A DNA stretch of 64,000 nt from Methylobacterium durans. GTDB taxonomy: Bacteria > Pseudomonadota > Alphaproteobacteria > Rhizobiales > Beijerinckiaceae. The notes under the pieces are model-generated. The model was not told where the DNA came from, did no database searches, and saw nothing but the letters and a program-made list of their open reading frames with translations. Location of the stretch: NCBI RefSeq assembly GCF_003173715.1, contig NZ_CP029550.1, positions 3,085,501 to 3,149,500 of the forward strand. Direction: 5' to 3'. A program made the position numbers and the translations under genes. Position 1 is the first letter of the stretch. Each line of letters opens with the position of its first letter. Below, piece by piece: positions 19,812 to 32,033 of this stretch.

Positions 19812-20524
19812 ATGAGTACGACGCCCGAGCCCGCCGGCGCGCAGCCGGTGCCGGCCCTGTTCTTCGCCCGCGTGGAGCGGCGCTACCCGCAGGCCGAGGG
19901 CGCCCTCGAGATCCTGCGGGGCGCCGACCTCGCGATCTGGCCGGGCGAGCTCGTCGCCCTGGTGGCCCCTTCGGGTGCCGGCAAGTCGACGCTCCTGCAC
20001 GTCGCCGGCCTCCTCGAGAAGCCGGACGGCGGCGAGGTCTATATCGGCGGCCAGCCCACCGCCGCGATGGGGATGGCGAGCGCACGCGGCTGCGCCGTGA
20101 GGAGATGGGCTTCGTCTACCAGTTCCACCACCTGCTGCCCGAGTTCTCGGCGCAGGAGAACGTGGTGATGCCCCAGCTCATCCGCGGCCTGTCGCGGGCC
20201 GAAGCGAAGGCGCGGGCGGCCGAGCTCCTGAGCTTCCTCGGCCTCAAGGACCGCCTGCAGCACCGCCCGGCCGAGTTGTCCGGCGGCGAGCAGCAACGCG
20301 TCGCCATCGCCCGCGCGGTCGCCAACGGCCCGCGCCTGCTGCTGGCCGACGAGCCGACCGGCAACCTCGACCCGCACACGGCCGACCACGTCTTCTCGAT
20401 CCTGACGGCGCTGGTGCGGGCCTCCGGTCTCGCCGCGCTGATCGCGACCCACAACCTCGACCTCGCCGCCCGCATGGACCGGCGGGTCACGATCCGAGAC
20501 GGGCTGATCGAACAGCTGGCCTGA
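19812..20524 (+). CDS. lolD: Lipoprotein-releasing ABC transporter ATPase LolD, frameshifted in this sequence
   Basis: ABC ATPase partner of the upstream permease. Walker A (APSGAGKST) lies in the first frame. The frame is lost at the gggg run 20069-20072, and the protein resumes one frame over with [19 protein letters not shown], the signature LSGGEQQR, Walker B ([12 protein letters not shown]) and the H-loop (IATHNLD). One restored base gives a complete protein of about 237 residues. LolD is essential in Gram-negative bacteria, and similar single-base losses occur elsewhere in this sequence, so error is the likelier explanation. Confidence 0.87.
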
Positions 20525-20622
20525 AGAGATTAAACCGGCGCGCCGCCCGAGCCAGGCGGTCTCGGACGTTTAACCTTCTGCTAACCACCCCGCGCGTCTG
20601 CCCGCTATCCCCGCTTTACTTA

Positions 20623-20637
20623 GAACAAAACAGGAAC
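20623..20637 (+). promoter_or_regulatory. LexA-type SOS box before the 38-residue gene
   Basis: GAAC-N7-GAAC (gaacaaaacaggaac), the direct-repeat LexA operator of alphaproteobacteria. It ends 29 bases before the ATG at 20667, a normal promoter position. About one such match is expected by chance in a window of this size and composition, so the position carries the weight. Confidence 0.65.
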
Positions 20638-20666
20638 AAAACTCAGGCCATCAGAAGGAGGCGCAG

Positions 20667-20783
20667 ATGCACGCGACGAGCACGAAGCGGAACGTCCTGA
20701 CGGGGCTGATCGAGTTCACGGCCTTCGGGCTCCTGTCGAGCGCGGTGGCGCTCTGGGCCGTAGCCTTGGCGCCGCTGCATTAA
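20667..20783 (+). CDS. 38-residue single-pass membrane protein, probably SOS-induced
   Basis: A short open frame, ATG 20667 to TAA 20781-20783, with a near-perfect ribosome-binding site (agaaggagg) 6-7 bases upstream. The protein begins with a polar, basic segment (MHATSTKRN) followed by one hydrophobic helix (about residues 11-36, FTAFGLLSSAVALWAVALAP). It stands alone between lolD and dnaE, with a LexA-type box in its promoter. In Caulobacter the SOS-induced SidA is likewise a tiny inner-membrane protein and blocks division. Similarity of size, topology and control is all that is shown here; homology is not. Confidence 0.65.
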   Translation: MHATSTKRNVLTGLIEFTAFGLLSSAVALWAVALAPLH

Positions 20784-20987
20784 CGGCCCCTCTCCGTTCG
20801 CGAAAAGTTCCCGCCCCACGGGTGCCGCCCACAGGAAAGCGCGCGTGAGGTGCGGTTTCGGGCGGATCGGCGGGGCCGGTGATGCCCGGAGGGCACATGG
20901 CGGTGGACATCTGCGAAGAGCCCCGCCTTTGCGGATGACACCTTAAGCCCGAGCCGGAATCCTGGCCGACCACGAACAAGGTCGGTC

Positions 20988-24530
<3,543 letters not shown>

Positions 24531-24557
24531 GCGGGCGCCGGGTTGGCGCTGCGCGCG

Positions 24558-24840
24558 CCCTCTCCCGTTCGGGAGAGGGTTGGGGTGAGGGGTGCGACCG
24601 CTCCGGACAGACCTGTATCCCTCACCCGATCCGCGTTCCGCGGACTCGACCTCTCCCGGACGGGAGAGGTGGGTTCCGCTTCTCAGGCGACGACGTCGCC
24701 CCGTCGGCACGGGAGGCACGACGCGCACCCTCTCCCGTTCGGGAGAGGGTTGGGGTGAGGGGTGCGACCGCTCCGGACAGACCTGCATCCCTCACCCGGT
24801 CCGCATCCTGCGGACTCGACCTCTCCCGGACGGGAGAGGT
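24558..24840 (+). repeat. Two tandem copies of a 113-bp bipartite palindromic repeat
   Basis: Copies at 24558-24670 and 24728-24840 differ at only about five positions and are separated by 57 bp. Each has an outer palindrome at both ends (ccctctcccgttcgggagaggg and cctctcccggacgggagagg) and an inner complementary pair (ggggtgaggg / ccctcaccc). They fill the 343-bp gap between dnaE and the minus-strand chaC-like gene. Related full copies lie at 54229-54341 (inverted) and 59794-59906. The layout is that of a REP/BIME-like or MITE-like element; no transposase of a known partner family is in the window. Confidence 0.85.
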
Positions 24841-24873
24841 GACGCGTGTGCCATGCCGCGCGATCCTCCGGGA

Positions 24874-25560
24874 TCAGGCATCGCACCCCCGCAGCCGCTC
24901 CGCCACCAGCGCCTGCAGCCGCGTCAGGTGCCGGTCGCGGATGCCGAGTTCGGCGCAGGCCTGGGCCGTGCGCAGCAGGTACTCGGCGCTGGGGCCCAGA
25001 TGCCCGCAGGCCGCCGCGATCTTCTCGGCGATCTCGGGCTCGCTCAGCCGGCCCGCGTAGCGGTCGCCGAGGCGGTTCACGATGAAGGCGAGGGCGTGGA
25101 CGACGCCGCACTCCGTCTCGACCGGCAGCCAGCGGGACGCGTAGCCGTTGCCCTTCATCTCCCGGCGCCAGACCGGCATCAGCGTCGCCATCGGATCCGT
25201 ACCCGCGAGGCGGAAGGCGACGCCCTTGCAGGTGCCGCCGCGGTCGAGCGCCAGCACGAAGCCCGGCCGCTCGACCGTGCCGCGGAAGCGCCGCTGCAGC
25301 AGGCAGAAGCGCCGGTGGAAGCCCCGCACCAGCCCGATCCGGCGCTCGGCCACCGCGAATTCCGGCTGCCACATCAGCGAGCCGTAGGCGAAGACCCAGA
25401 TCTCGTCGGCGGGTCCGGGCTTGCCCCCGACCGCGCTCGCGAGGCCGGGCCGCAATTCGTCGTCGGTGAGGAGGTGCAGCGCCGTGGCATCGTCCGCGAC
25501 GGGCTCGGGATGGGCGCGGGCGATTAGGTCCAGGGTGAGGGCGAGGTTCGAGGCCGACAT
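24874..25560 (-). CDS. Gamma-glutamylcyclotransferase (ChaC-like)
   Basis: 228 residues. The substrate-binding motif YGSL occurs in WVFAYGSLMWQPEF, and the family segments RRIGLVRGFHRRFCL, RGTVERPGFVLALDRGGTC and GNGYASRW follow. ChaC enzymes release 5-oxoproline from glutathione or related gamma-glutamyl substrates in the cytoplasm; bacterial members are often annotated only by this fold. Start ATG 25560 (MSASNLALTL) is preferred to the in-frame ATG at 25596. It stands alone, with the lipoprotein gene upstream on the same strand 44 bases away. Confidence 0.85.
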   Translation of the reverse strand: MSASNLALTLDLIARAHPEPVADDATALHLLTDDELRPGLASAVGGKPGPADEIWVFAYGSLMWQPEFAVAERRIGLVRGFHRRFCLLQRRFRGTVERPGFVLALDRGGTCKGVAFRLAGTDPMATLMPVWRREMKGNGYASRWLPVETECGVVHALAFIVNRLGDRYAGRLSEPEIAEKIAAACGHLGPSAEYLLRTAQACAELGIRDRHLTRLQALVAERLRGCDA

Positions 25561-25604
25561 GGTCCCGAGGGGACCATCGCCGCGGCGCAGGATCAAGCCC
25601 GGGC

Positions 25605-26027
25605 TCAGCTTCGCCGCGCCGCGTAGGCTTCGAGTTCGGGGAAGGGCACCGAGCGGTGTCCCTCGCAGACCTCCGGCTCGTCCCGCACCACGCTCAGCCG
25701 CTCGCTGCCGATCTCCTCCCGGATCACGACCTTCGCGCGCTCGGTGCCGAGGAGGCTGCGCCCCCGCATCCGGCTCGTCACGCAGTAGAGGGTGCGCCCG
25801 CCATCCTCGAAGGGGCCGGCGATGCGGCTCTTCTCGAAGGAGACGGGCAGGAGCGAGACGGCGCCGAATGGCACTTGGGCGAGCGCCACGGCCGCGACGC
25901 GCTCCCGAAAGCCCGCCGGCACCGCCTCCGTCGCGGCGATCGGTGGCCTCGACGCGCCCGTGCAGCCGCCGAGCCAGAAGAGGGCCAGGGCGGCGCCGAG
26001 ATGGGCGGTGGGATGATCTTCAATCAC
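25605..26027 (-). CDS. Small putative lipoprotein of unknown function
   Basis: 140 residues from GTG 26027. A hydrophobic stretch (HLGAALALFWLGGC) ends in a lipobox, LGGC, with Cys22 as the modified residue. The mature part contains PFGAVSLLPVSFEKSRIAGP and CVTSRMRGRSLLGTERAKVV, with a paired cysteine further on (EVCEGH). A longer reading of the same frame runs antisense through recO and is rejected. I do not recognise a characterised family. It is divergent from recO, with 102 bases between the starts. Confidence 0.6.
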   Translation of the reverse strand: MIEDHPTAHLGAALALFWLGGCTGASRPPIAATEAVPAGFRERVAAVALAQVPFGAVSLLPVSFEKSRIAGPFEDGGRTLYCVTSRMRGRSLLGTERAKVVIREEIGSERLSVVRDEPEVCEGHRSVPFPELEAYAARRS

Positions 26028-26129
26028 GAGCGCTCGCCTCCGGCGAACGGCGACGATACCGTTGCCGGCGCAACCATCAAACCGGTTCGGGCGCTCACAT
26101 TTTCGCGTCCGGATGCTTATCTGTCTCCC

Positions 26130-26861
26130 ATGCACTGGAGCGACGACGCCTTCGTGATCGGCCTGCGCCGGCACGGCGAGACGGGGGTGATCCTGGAAGC
26201 GATGACGGCCGGGCACGGGCGCCATCTCGGGCTCGTCCATGGCGGCCGCTCGCGCCGGATGCAGCCAGTCCTGCAGCCCGGCAACCGCATTCGCGTGAGC
26301 TGGCGCGCACGGATCGACGAGGGCCTCGGCTCCTACGTGGTCGAGCCCCTCGACCTCGTCGCCTCCCGCCTGATCGGATCGGGCCTCGCCCTCTACGGGG
26401 TCAACCACATGGCGGGCCTGCTGCGGCTCCTGCCGGAGCGCGACCCGCACCCCGCCCTCTACGAGGCGGCGCAGGTGCTCTTCGACCACCTCGACGACAG
26501 GGCCATCGCTTCCGCGCTCATGGTGCGTTTCGAGCTCGCGGTGCTGTCCGAACTCGGCTTCGGCCTCGATCTCGACGCCTGCGCGGCGACGGGCGGCAAC
26601 GACGCCCTGATCTACGTCTCGCCCAAGACCGGCCGCGCGGTCAGCGCCTCGGCCGGCGAGCCCTACCGCGACCGCCTCCTGCCGCTTCCGGCCTTCCTCG
26701 GCGAGCGCGTGGGCGCCAACCGCGTACCCGGGCCGGAGGACGTTCGCCAGGGATTTACCTTGACGGGGTATTTCCTGGCTCGCCACCTCTGGGAGCCCCG
26801 CGGCCTCGCGGTCCCCGAGGAGCGGACGCGATTCGTCGCACTCGGTCTCGCGCCCGCGTGA
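26130..26861 (+). CDS. recO: DNA repair protein RecO
   Basis: 243 residues. The N-terminal OB fold carries the family pattern VIGLRRHGETGVILEAMTA and GLVHGGRSRR. The helical C-terminal domain has VRFELAVLSELGFGLDLDAC with the conserved Cys of the zinc region (CAATGG), though the full four-Cys zinc finger is not evident. RecO loads RecA at gaps with RecF and RecR. ATG 26130 gives the normal length; the open frame upstream is antisense to the lipoprotein gene. ParC follows after 49 bases. Confidence 0.92.
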   Translation: MHWSDDAFVIGLRRHGETGVILEAMTAGHGRHLGLVHGGRSRRMQPVLQPGNRIRVSWRARIDEGLGSYVVEPLDLVASRLIGSGLALYGVNHMAGLLRLLPERDPHPALYEAAQVLFDHLDDRAIASALMVRFELAVLSELGFGLDLDACAATGGNDALIYVSPKTGRAVSASAGEPYRDRLLPLPAFLGERVGANRVPGPEDVRQGFTLTGYFLARHLWEPRGLAVPEERTRFVALGLAPA

Positions 26862-26865
26862 GTCT

Positions 26866-26880
26866 GTTCGTGCTATGTTC
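26866..26880 (+). promoter_or_regulatory. LexA-type SOS box upstream of parC
   Basis: GTTC-N7-GTTC (gttcgtgctatgttc), a perfect match to the alphaproteobacterial LexA operator. It lies in the 49-bp recO-parC spacer, 30 bases before the parC ATG. The spacing to the start is almost the same as for the box at 20623. Confidence 0.6.
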
Positions 26881-26910
26881 TTTCTTTGAGCGATTCCCTC
26901 CGGAGCTTTC

Positions 26911-29157
26911 ATGGGCCAGCCCTTCGAGCCGCCGACCGGCGACGTCGAGAGCGTCGAGCTGAAGACCGCGCTGGAAGAGCGCTACCTCGCCTACGCCCTC
27001 TCGACCATCATGCATCGGGCCCTGCCCGACGCCCGCGACGGCCTGAAGCCGGTGCACCGGCGCATCCTCTACGGCATGCGCCTGCTCCGCCTCGACCCGA
27101 ACACGGTGCACAAGAAATGCGCCAAGATCGTCGGCGACGTGATGGGCGATTTCCACCCGCACGGCGACCAGGCGATCTACGACGCGCTGGTGCGGCTCTC
27201 GCAGGATTTCGCGCAGCGCTACCCGCTCGTCGACGGCCAGGGCAATTTCGGCAACATCGACGGCGACGGCCCGGCCGCCTACCGCTACACCGAGGCGCGG
27301 CTGACCGAGGTGGCGCGGCTCCTCCTCGACGGGATCGACGAGGACACGGTCGATTTCCGGCCCTCCTACAACGGCGAGAAGGAGGAGCCCTCGGTCCTCC
27401 CGGCGGCCTTCCCGAACCTGCTCGCCAACGGCAGCCAGGGCATCGCGGTCGGCATGGCGACCTCGATCCCGCCCCACAACGCGGCCGAGCTCTGCGACGC
27501 GGCCCTCTACCTGATCAGCCACCCGGCGGCGACCTCGGAGCAGCTCAACAGCTTCGTGAAGGGGCCGGACTTCCCCACCGGCGGCATCCTGATCGACTCG
27601 GCCCAGACCATCACCGAGGCCTACCGCACCGGCCGCGGCGCCTTCCGCGTGCGCGCCCGCTGGGCCAAGGAGGATCTCGGCCGCGGAACCTGGAACATCG
27701 TCGTCACCGAGATCCCCTACGGCGTGCCGAAGGCGCGGCTGATCGAGAAGCTCGCGGAGCTTCTGCAGGAGCGCAAGCTGCCGCTCCTCGCCGACGTGCG
27801 CGACGAATCGGCCGAGGACGTGCGCGTCGTGCTGGAGCCGCGCTCGCGCAGCGTCGATCCGGTCGTGCTGATGGAATCGCTGTTCCGGCTCTCGGAGCTC
27901 GAGGCCCGCATCCCGCTCAACATGAACGTCCTCGTGGGCGGGCAGGTGCCGCGGGTGATCGGCCTCGCCGAGGCCCTGCGCGAGTGGCTCGACCATCGCC
28001 GGGTCGTGCTCCAGCGCCGCTCGCGCTTCCGCCTCGGCCAGATCGAGCGGCGCCTGGAGATCCTGGGCGGCCTGCTCATCGTCTATCTCGACCTCGACGA
28101 GGTGATCCGCATCATCCGCGAGGAGGACGAGCCGAAGGCGGCGCTCATCGCCCGCTTCACGCTGACCGAGATCCAGGCGAACGCCATCCTCGACACGCGC
28201 CTGCGCTCCCTGCGCAAGCTGGAGGAGATGGAGCTGAAGCGCGAGCTCGAATCGCTCACCGCCGAGAAGGAGGGGCTCGAGGGGCTGCTCGGCTCCGAAC
28301 CGCTCCAGTGGAAGACGATCACCCAGCAGATCCGGGCGGTGAAGAAGACCTTCGGGCCGGAGACCAAGCTCGGCGCCCGCCGCACCACCCTGGAGAACCC
28401 GCCGGACACCGCCGGCATCGACTTCACGGCCGCGATGGTCGAGCGCGAGCCGATCACCGTGATCGTCTCGCAGAAGGGCTGGCTGCGGGCGCTGAAAGGC
28501 CACGTCGCCGACCTCTCCGGCATCGCCTTCAAGGGCGACGACAGCCTCAAGATCGGCTTCCCCACCGAGACGACGGCCAAGATCCTGGTCCTCGCCTCGA
28601 ACGGCAAGGTCTTCACCCTCGAAGCCTCGAAGCTGCCGGGCGGGCGCGGCTTCGGCGACCCGATCCGCCTGATGGTCGATCTCGACGACGGCACCGAGAT
28701 CGTCGCGGCCTTGCCCTACCAGGCGGGCAGCCGGCTGCTGATCGCGGGCTCGGACGGGCGCGGCTTCCTGGCGCCGGCGGACGCGCTCATCGCCAACACC
28801 CGCAAGGGCAAGGGCATCCTCGGCCTCGACGGCACGGCTGTGGCGGCCGTGCTGGTGCCGGCCGGCGAGGGCGACCACGTGGCGGTCTGCTCCTCGGACA
28901 AGCTGCTCCTCGTCTTCCCCGTCTCGGAACTGCCGGAACTCGCCCGCGGCAAGGGCGTGCGCCTGCAGCGCTGCCGGGCGGCGAGCCTCGCGGATGCCTG
29001 CATCTTCACCCTCGCCGAGGGCCTGCCCTGGCGGGACGGCTCGGGGCAGGCGCGGCTCGCCAACGCGCAGATCCTCGAGAAGTGGATGGGCCACCGCGCC
29101 GAGGCCGGCACCCTGATGACGCGCAGCTTCCCGAAATTCGAGCGGTTCGGGCGCTGA
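26911..29157 (+). CDS. parC: DNA topoisomerase IV subunit A
   Basis: 748 residues, the ParC rather than GyrA length. The breakage-reunion domain has [20 protein letters not shown] and the catalytic tyrosine Y126 in [10 protein letters not shown], followed by [20 protein letters not shown]. The C-terminal beta-propeller is reduced, as in ParC. It decatenates daughter chromosomes together with ParE, which is not in this window. In the quinolone region the residue equivalent to E. coli Ser80 is Gln87 ([11 protein letters not shown]). ATG 26911 has ccggagc upstream. Confidence 0.95.
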   Translation: MGQPFEPPTGDVESVELKTALEERYLAYALSTIMHRALPDARDGLKPVHRRILYGMRLLRLDPNTVHKKCAKIVGDVMGDFHPHGDQAIYDALVRLSQDFAQRYPLVDGQGNFGNIDGDGPAAYRYTEARLTEVARLLLDGIDEDTVDFRPSYNGEKEEPSVLPAAFPNLLANGSQGIAVGMATSIPPHNAAELCDAALYLISHPAATSEQLNSFVKGPDFPTGGILIDSAQTITEAYRTGRGAFRVRARWAKEDLGRGTWNIVVTEIPYGVPKARLIEKLAELLQERKLPLLADVRDESAEDVRVVLEPRSRSVDPVVLMESLFRLSELEARIPLNMNVLVGGQVPRVIGLAEALREWLDHRRVVLQRRSRFRLGQIERRLEILGGLLIVYLDLDEVIRIIREEDEPKAALIARFTLTEIQANAILDTRLRSLRKLEEMELKRELESLTAEKEGLEGLLGSEPLQWKTITQQIRAVKKTFGPETKLGARRTTLENPPDTAGIDFTAAMVEREPITVIVSQKGWLRALKGHVADLSGIAFKGDDSLKIGFPTETTAKILVLASNGKVFTLEASKLPGGRGFGDPIRLMVDLDDGTEIVAALPYQAGSRLLIAGSDGRGFLAPADALIANTRKGKGILGLDGTAVAAVLVPAGEGDHVAVCSSDKLLLVFPVSELPELARGKGVRLQRCRAASLADACIFTLAEGLPWRDGSGQARLANAQILEKWMGHRAEAGTLMTRSFPKFERFGR

Positions 29158-29175
29158 GGCACCCGGACACGACAA

Positions 29176-29203
29176 CGCCGGCCACGCGGGGAGCGGGCCG
29201 GCG
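29176..29203 (+). terminator. GC-rich hairpin between convergent parC and infA
   Basis: A perfect 8-bp inverted repeat, cgccggcc / ggccggcg, with a 12-base loop lies 18 bases past the parC stop and 30 bases from the infA stop. There is no T-run on either side, so it is a possible stop or pause signal for both genes rather than a classic intrinsic terminator. Confidence 0.4.
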
Positions 29204-29233
29204 CCTGGGGCGGGGCTGGTTCTGGAAGACGCG

Positions 29234-29506
29234 TCAGCGGCGCCGGAACTGGCCGCCACGGACCGGCGGACGGGGGCCGGAGCGCTCGTCCTTGTGACGG
29301 AAGACGAGGCGGCCCTTCTCCAGGTCGTAGGGCGACATCTCGACCGTGACGCGGTCGCCGGCGAGGGTCTTGATGCGGTTCTTCTTCATCTTGCCGGCCG
29401 TGTAGGCCACGATCTCGTGACCCTGGTCGAGCTGCACGCGGTAGCGGGCATCCGGAAGGATCTCGAGAACGAGACCGTCGAACTGCATCAATTCTTCTTT
29501 CGCCAT
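29234..29506 (-). CDS. infA: Translation initiation factor IF-1
   Basis: 90 residues, an S1-like OB fold that occupies the ribosomal A site during initiation. The hallmarks are [38 protein letters not shown] and [15 protein letters not shown]. It is about 18 residues longer than E. coli IF-1 because of a basic, Pro/Arg-rich C-terminal tail ([14 protein letters not shown]). This tailed form is seen in alphaproteobacteria. ATG 29506 is preceded by a purine-rich ribosome-binding site. It is convergent with parC. Confidence 0.93.
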   Translation of the reverse strand: MAKEELMQFDGLVLEILPDARYRVQLDQGHEIVAYTAGKMKKNRIKTLAGDRVTVEMSPYDLEKGRLVFRHKDERSGPRPPVRGGQFRRR

Positions 29507-29707
29507 CCATCCACTCCAGCCGGATCGCCCGACATGCGCGGCGATCGGGGACCAAAATCACCAGCCAATCAGCAAAACGCCGGGGCGGCGGGTCCGATCC
29601 CGTCGGATGCGCGAAGCCGTCAAGCGTAGCACGCATGTAGTGGCGGGCGGCGGGCGACGCAAGCGCGTGCGCCCCGTCGCGGATCGCCATCGACAGGAAA
29701 GCGCCTC

Positions 29708-30820
29708 TCAGGGGCCGGTCTCGGGCCCGAGATAGTCGATCCGCCCGTCCGGCGTGCGGCGCCAGGTCCGCAGGACGAGATCGGGATAGCGCGTGTCGCC
29801 CTGCGCGTCGAAGGCGAGGTCGCCGACGATCGTCCGGATCGGAGCCTCCTGCCGCAGCGCCGCGGCGACCTTCTGGCCTTGCGTCGATCGCGCCCGGACG
29901 ATTCCCTGTGCCAGGAGCTCCACCGCCGCGTAGGCGCGCGCCGCCACGGCCTCCGCCTCGGGCGTGCGGGGCGGCGGCGCCTTCGTCCCCCGCACCTCCG
30001 GCAGGCGGCGCGGCTCCGGCTCCATCGTCATCACCGTGCCCTCGGCGCCGGGGCCCGCCGCCTGCGCGAAGTCCTTGTCGAGGAGGCCATCGCTGCCGAC
30101 GAGGGGCGCGTCGAGGCCCGCCTCCCGCATCGCCTTGATCAGCAGGGCGGCCTCCGGCGCGAGGCCGCCGAAATAGACGGCCTCGACGGCCGCCCGCTTC
30201 AGCCGCTCGGCGAGGTCGGCGGCGTCCTTCGAGCCGCGGGGCAGGCTCTCGAACAGGACCTCGCGCCGGCCCCGCGCCTTCAGGGTTCGGGCGACCTCGT
30301 CGGCGAGGCCCCGTCCGAAGGTGGTGCGGTCATGCACGAGGCCGATGCGGCGCGTGCCGTAGCGGTCGGCCAGGTAGGATCCTGCGAAGGCAGCCTGCTG
30401 GGCATCGCTCGGGGCGAGGCGGAACAGGTTCCAGGCGCCGCGGCCGGTGAGCGGCGTCCAGGTGGCGCCGGGGGTCACCAGCACGATGCCGGCCTCCTCG
30501 TAGGCCGGCTGCGCGAGGGCCGCGACCGAGGAGGCGAAGGGGCCGACGACGAGGCTCACGCCCTCGGCCGCGAATTTCCGGGCGAGGGCCGCCCCCTGCT
30601 TCGGATCGCCGGCATCGTCCGCCACCACGAGGGCGAGCTTGCGGCCGCCGCTCCGGTTGAGATCCGCCACCGCCTGCTCCGCGCCGAGGCGCAGGCCCTG
30701 ACCGTAGGCCGCGTCGGGCCCCGTCAGCGGCAGCGACAGCCCGATCTTCACGGGCGCCTGAGCGAGGGCCGGGGCGCAGGCCGCGAGGAGGGCGAGAAGG
30801 GCGGCTGCGAGGTGTCTCAT
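29708..30820 (-). CDS. Periplasmic substrate-binding protein, leucine/branched-chain amino acid type
   Basis: 370 residues. An N-terminal signal (MRHLAAALLALLAACAPALA) could be cut by signal peptidase I at ALA-QA, or lipidated at LAAC. The mature protein is a type I periplasmic binding fold: VKIGLSLPLTGPDAAYGQGL, VADDAGDPKQGAALARKF, GPFASSVAALAQPAYEEAGI. Members of this family bind amino acids or amides for ABC importers, or act as LpoA-like penicillin-binding protein activators. No ABC permease or ATPase is adjacent, so the ligand and partner are unknown. ATG 30820 is preferred to the upstream in-frame ATG at 30892. Confidence 0.85.
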   Translation of the reverse strand: MRHLAAALLALLAACAPALAQAPVKIGLSLPLTGPDAAYGQGLRLGAEQAVADLNRSGGRKLALVVADDAGDPKQGAALARKFAAEGVSLVVGPFASSVAALAQPAYEEAGIVLVTPGATWTPLTGRGAWNLFRLAPSDAQQAAFAGSYLADRYGTRRIGLVHDRTTFGRGLADEVARTLKARGRREVLFESLPRGSKDAADLAERLKRAAVEAVYFGGLAPEAALLIKAMREAGLDAPLVGSDGLLDKDFAQAAGPGAEGTVMTMEPEPRRLPEVRGTKAPPPRTPEAEAVAARAYAAVELLAQGIVRARSTQGQKVAAALRQEAPIRTIVGDLAFDAQGDTRYPDLVLRTWRRTPDGRIDYLGPETGP

Positions 30821-31015
30821 CGATACTCGCGCTGCTGAGATCTGTCCGACGATGAAGGGTGATAATCCCTGCCGCGCGGTGCGGAAAGGCACGTGTTGCC
30901 GGATCGCGGGACCTCATCGCCTTGCGCCCGCGGGCGGACCGCCTAACTGCCTGCCTGTCCACACGTTCGGGCGCGGCCGGAGGGCGGCCCGCCGCCCGTT
31001 GCGGGATCCCGCGCC

Positions 31016-31339
31016 ATGCTCGCCACCGACACCGACATCCTCGCCGCCGCCGAGAGCTGGCGGCGCGACGGGCGCGACGTCGCCCTCGCCACCGTGATCG
31101 AGACCTGGGGCTCGGCACCGCGACCGGTCGGCAGCCACCTCGTCGTCGACGGCGCGGGCCATTTCCTGGGTTCGGTCTCGGGCGGCTGCGTCGAGGGCGA
31201 GGTCATCACCGAAGCGCTCGACGTGATCGTGGATGGGCGCCCGCGCATCCTCGAATTCGGCGTCGCCGACGAGACCGCGTGGCGGGCGGGCCTGTCCTGC
31301 GGCGGCCGCATTCGCGTCTTCCTCGAACGGGTCGTCTGA
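31016..31339 (+). CDS. XdhC/CoxI family protein, N-terminal module
   Basis: 107 residues corresponding only to the N-terminal XdhC/CoxI domain: ATVIETWGSAPRPVGSHLVV, the conserved Cys in GSVSGGCVEGEV, and LSCGGRIRVFLE. Proteins of this family receive, sulfurate or insert the molybdenum cofactor in xanthine, aldehyde or CO dehydrogenases. Here the domain is a separate gene that overlaps the next (the second XdhC module) by one base in TGATG. Start ATG 31016. The gene heads a four-gene cofactor-maturation cluster. Confidence 0.85.
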   Translation: MLATDTDILAAAESWRRDGRDVALATVIETWGSAPRPVGSHLVVDGAGHFLGSVSGGCVEGEVITEALDVIVDGRPRILEFGVADETAWRAGLSCGGRIRVFLERVV

Positions 31340-32033
31340 TGCGCGTCGAGACCCTTGCGGCGCTCAACGCCGAGCGCGCCGCGCGCCGCGCCACGATCCT
31401 CGTCACCGACGTCGCGAGCGGCGAGCAGCGGCTGGTGCGCGAGGCGGAGATCGCCGCCGACCCGCTCGCCGAACCCTTGCGCGCGCATCTCGCGGGCGGC
31501 CGCAGCGGGACCGTGGTGGCGGGGGGCGAGACCTCTTCCTCACGGTTCAGGTGCCGCCGGTGCGGCTCGTGGTGATCGGCGCCGTCCATATCAGCCAGGC
31601 GCTCGCGCCGATGGCGGGGCTCCTCGACCTCGCCGTGACGGTGATCGATCCGCGCACCGCCTTCGCGACGCCCGAACGCTTCCCGGGCGTCGATCTCGTG
31701 ACGCTCTGGCCGGAGGCGGCGTTCGCCGGGCCGGTTCCGCCGCTCGACCGCTACTGCGCGGTGGCGGCCCTGACGCACGATCCCAAGATCGATGATCCGG
31801 CGCTTCGCTCCGCCCTGCGGGCGGGCTGCTTCTACGTCGGCGCCCTGGGCTCGCGGAAAACCCACGCGCGGCGCGTCGAGCGCCTGACGGAGGCCGGCTT
31901 CGGGCAGGCCGAGACCGGCCGGATCCGCGCCCCGATCGGCCTCGATATCGGCGCCGCGACCCCGTCCGAGATCGCGCTCGCGATCCTCGCCGAGATCGTC
32001 GCGGCGCGGCGCCGGATGGGAGAGAGCGCGTGA
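31339..32033 (+). CDS. XdhC/CoxI family protein, C-terminal Rossmann module, frameshifted in this sequence
   Basis: The first part (MRVETLAALNAERAARRATI, with the XdhC N-like region) and the Rossmann part (VRLVVIGAVHISQALAPMAG, TVIDPRTAFATPERFPGVD, CAVAALTHDPKIDDPAL, FYVGALGSRKTHARRVERL) lie in two frames. The switch is in or just after the gggggg run 31521-31526. One restored G reads VAGGRDLFLTVQVPP into the second half, giving about 231 residues. Together with the upstream gene it makes a full molybdenum-hydroxylase chaperone set. Its end overlaps the next gene by 4 bases. Confidence 0.82.
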
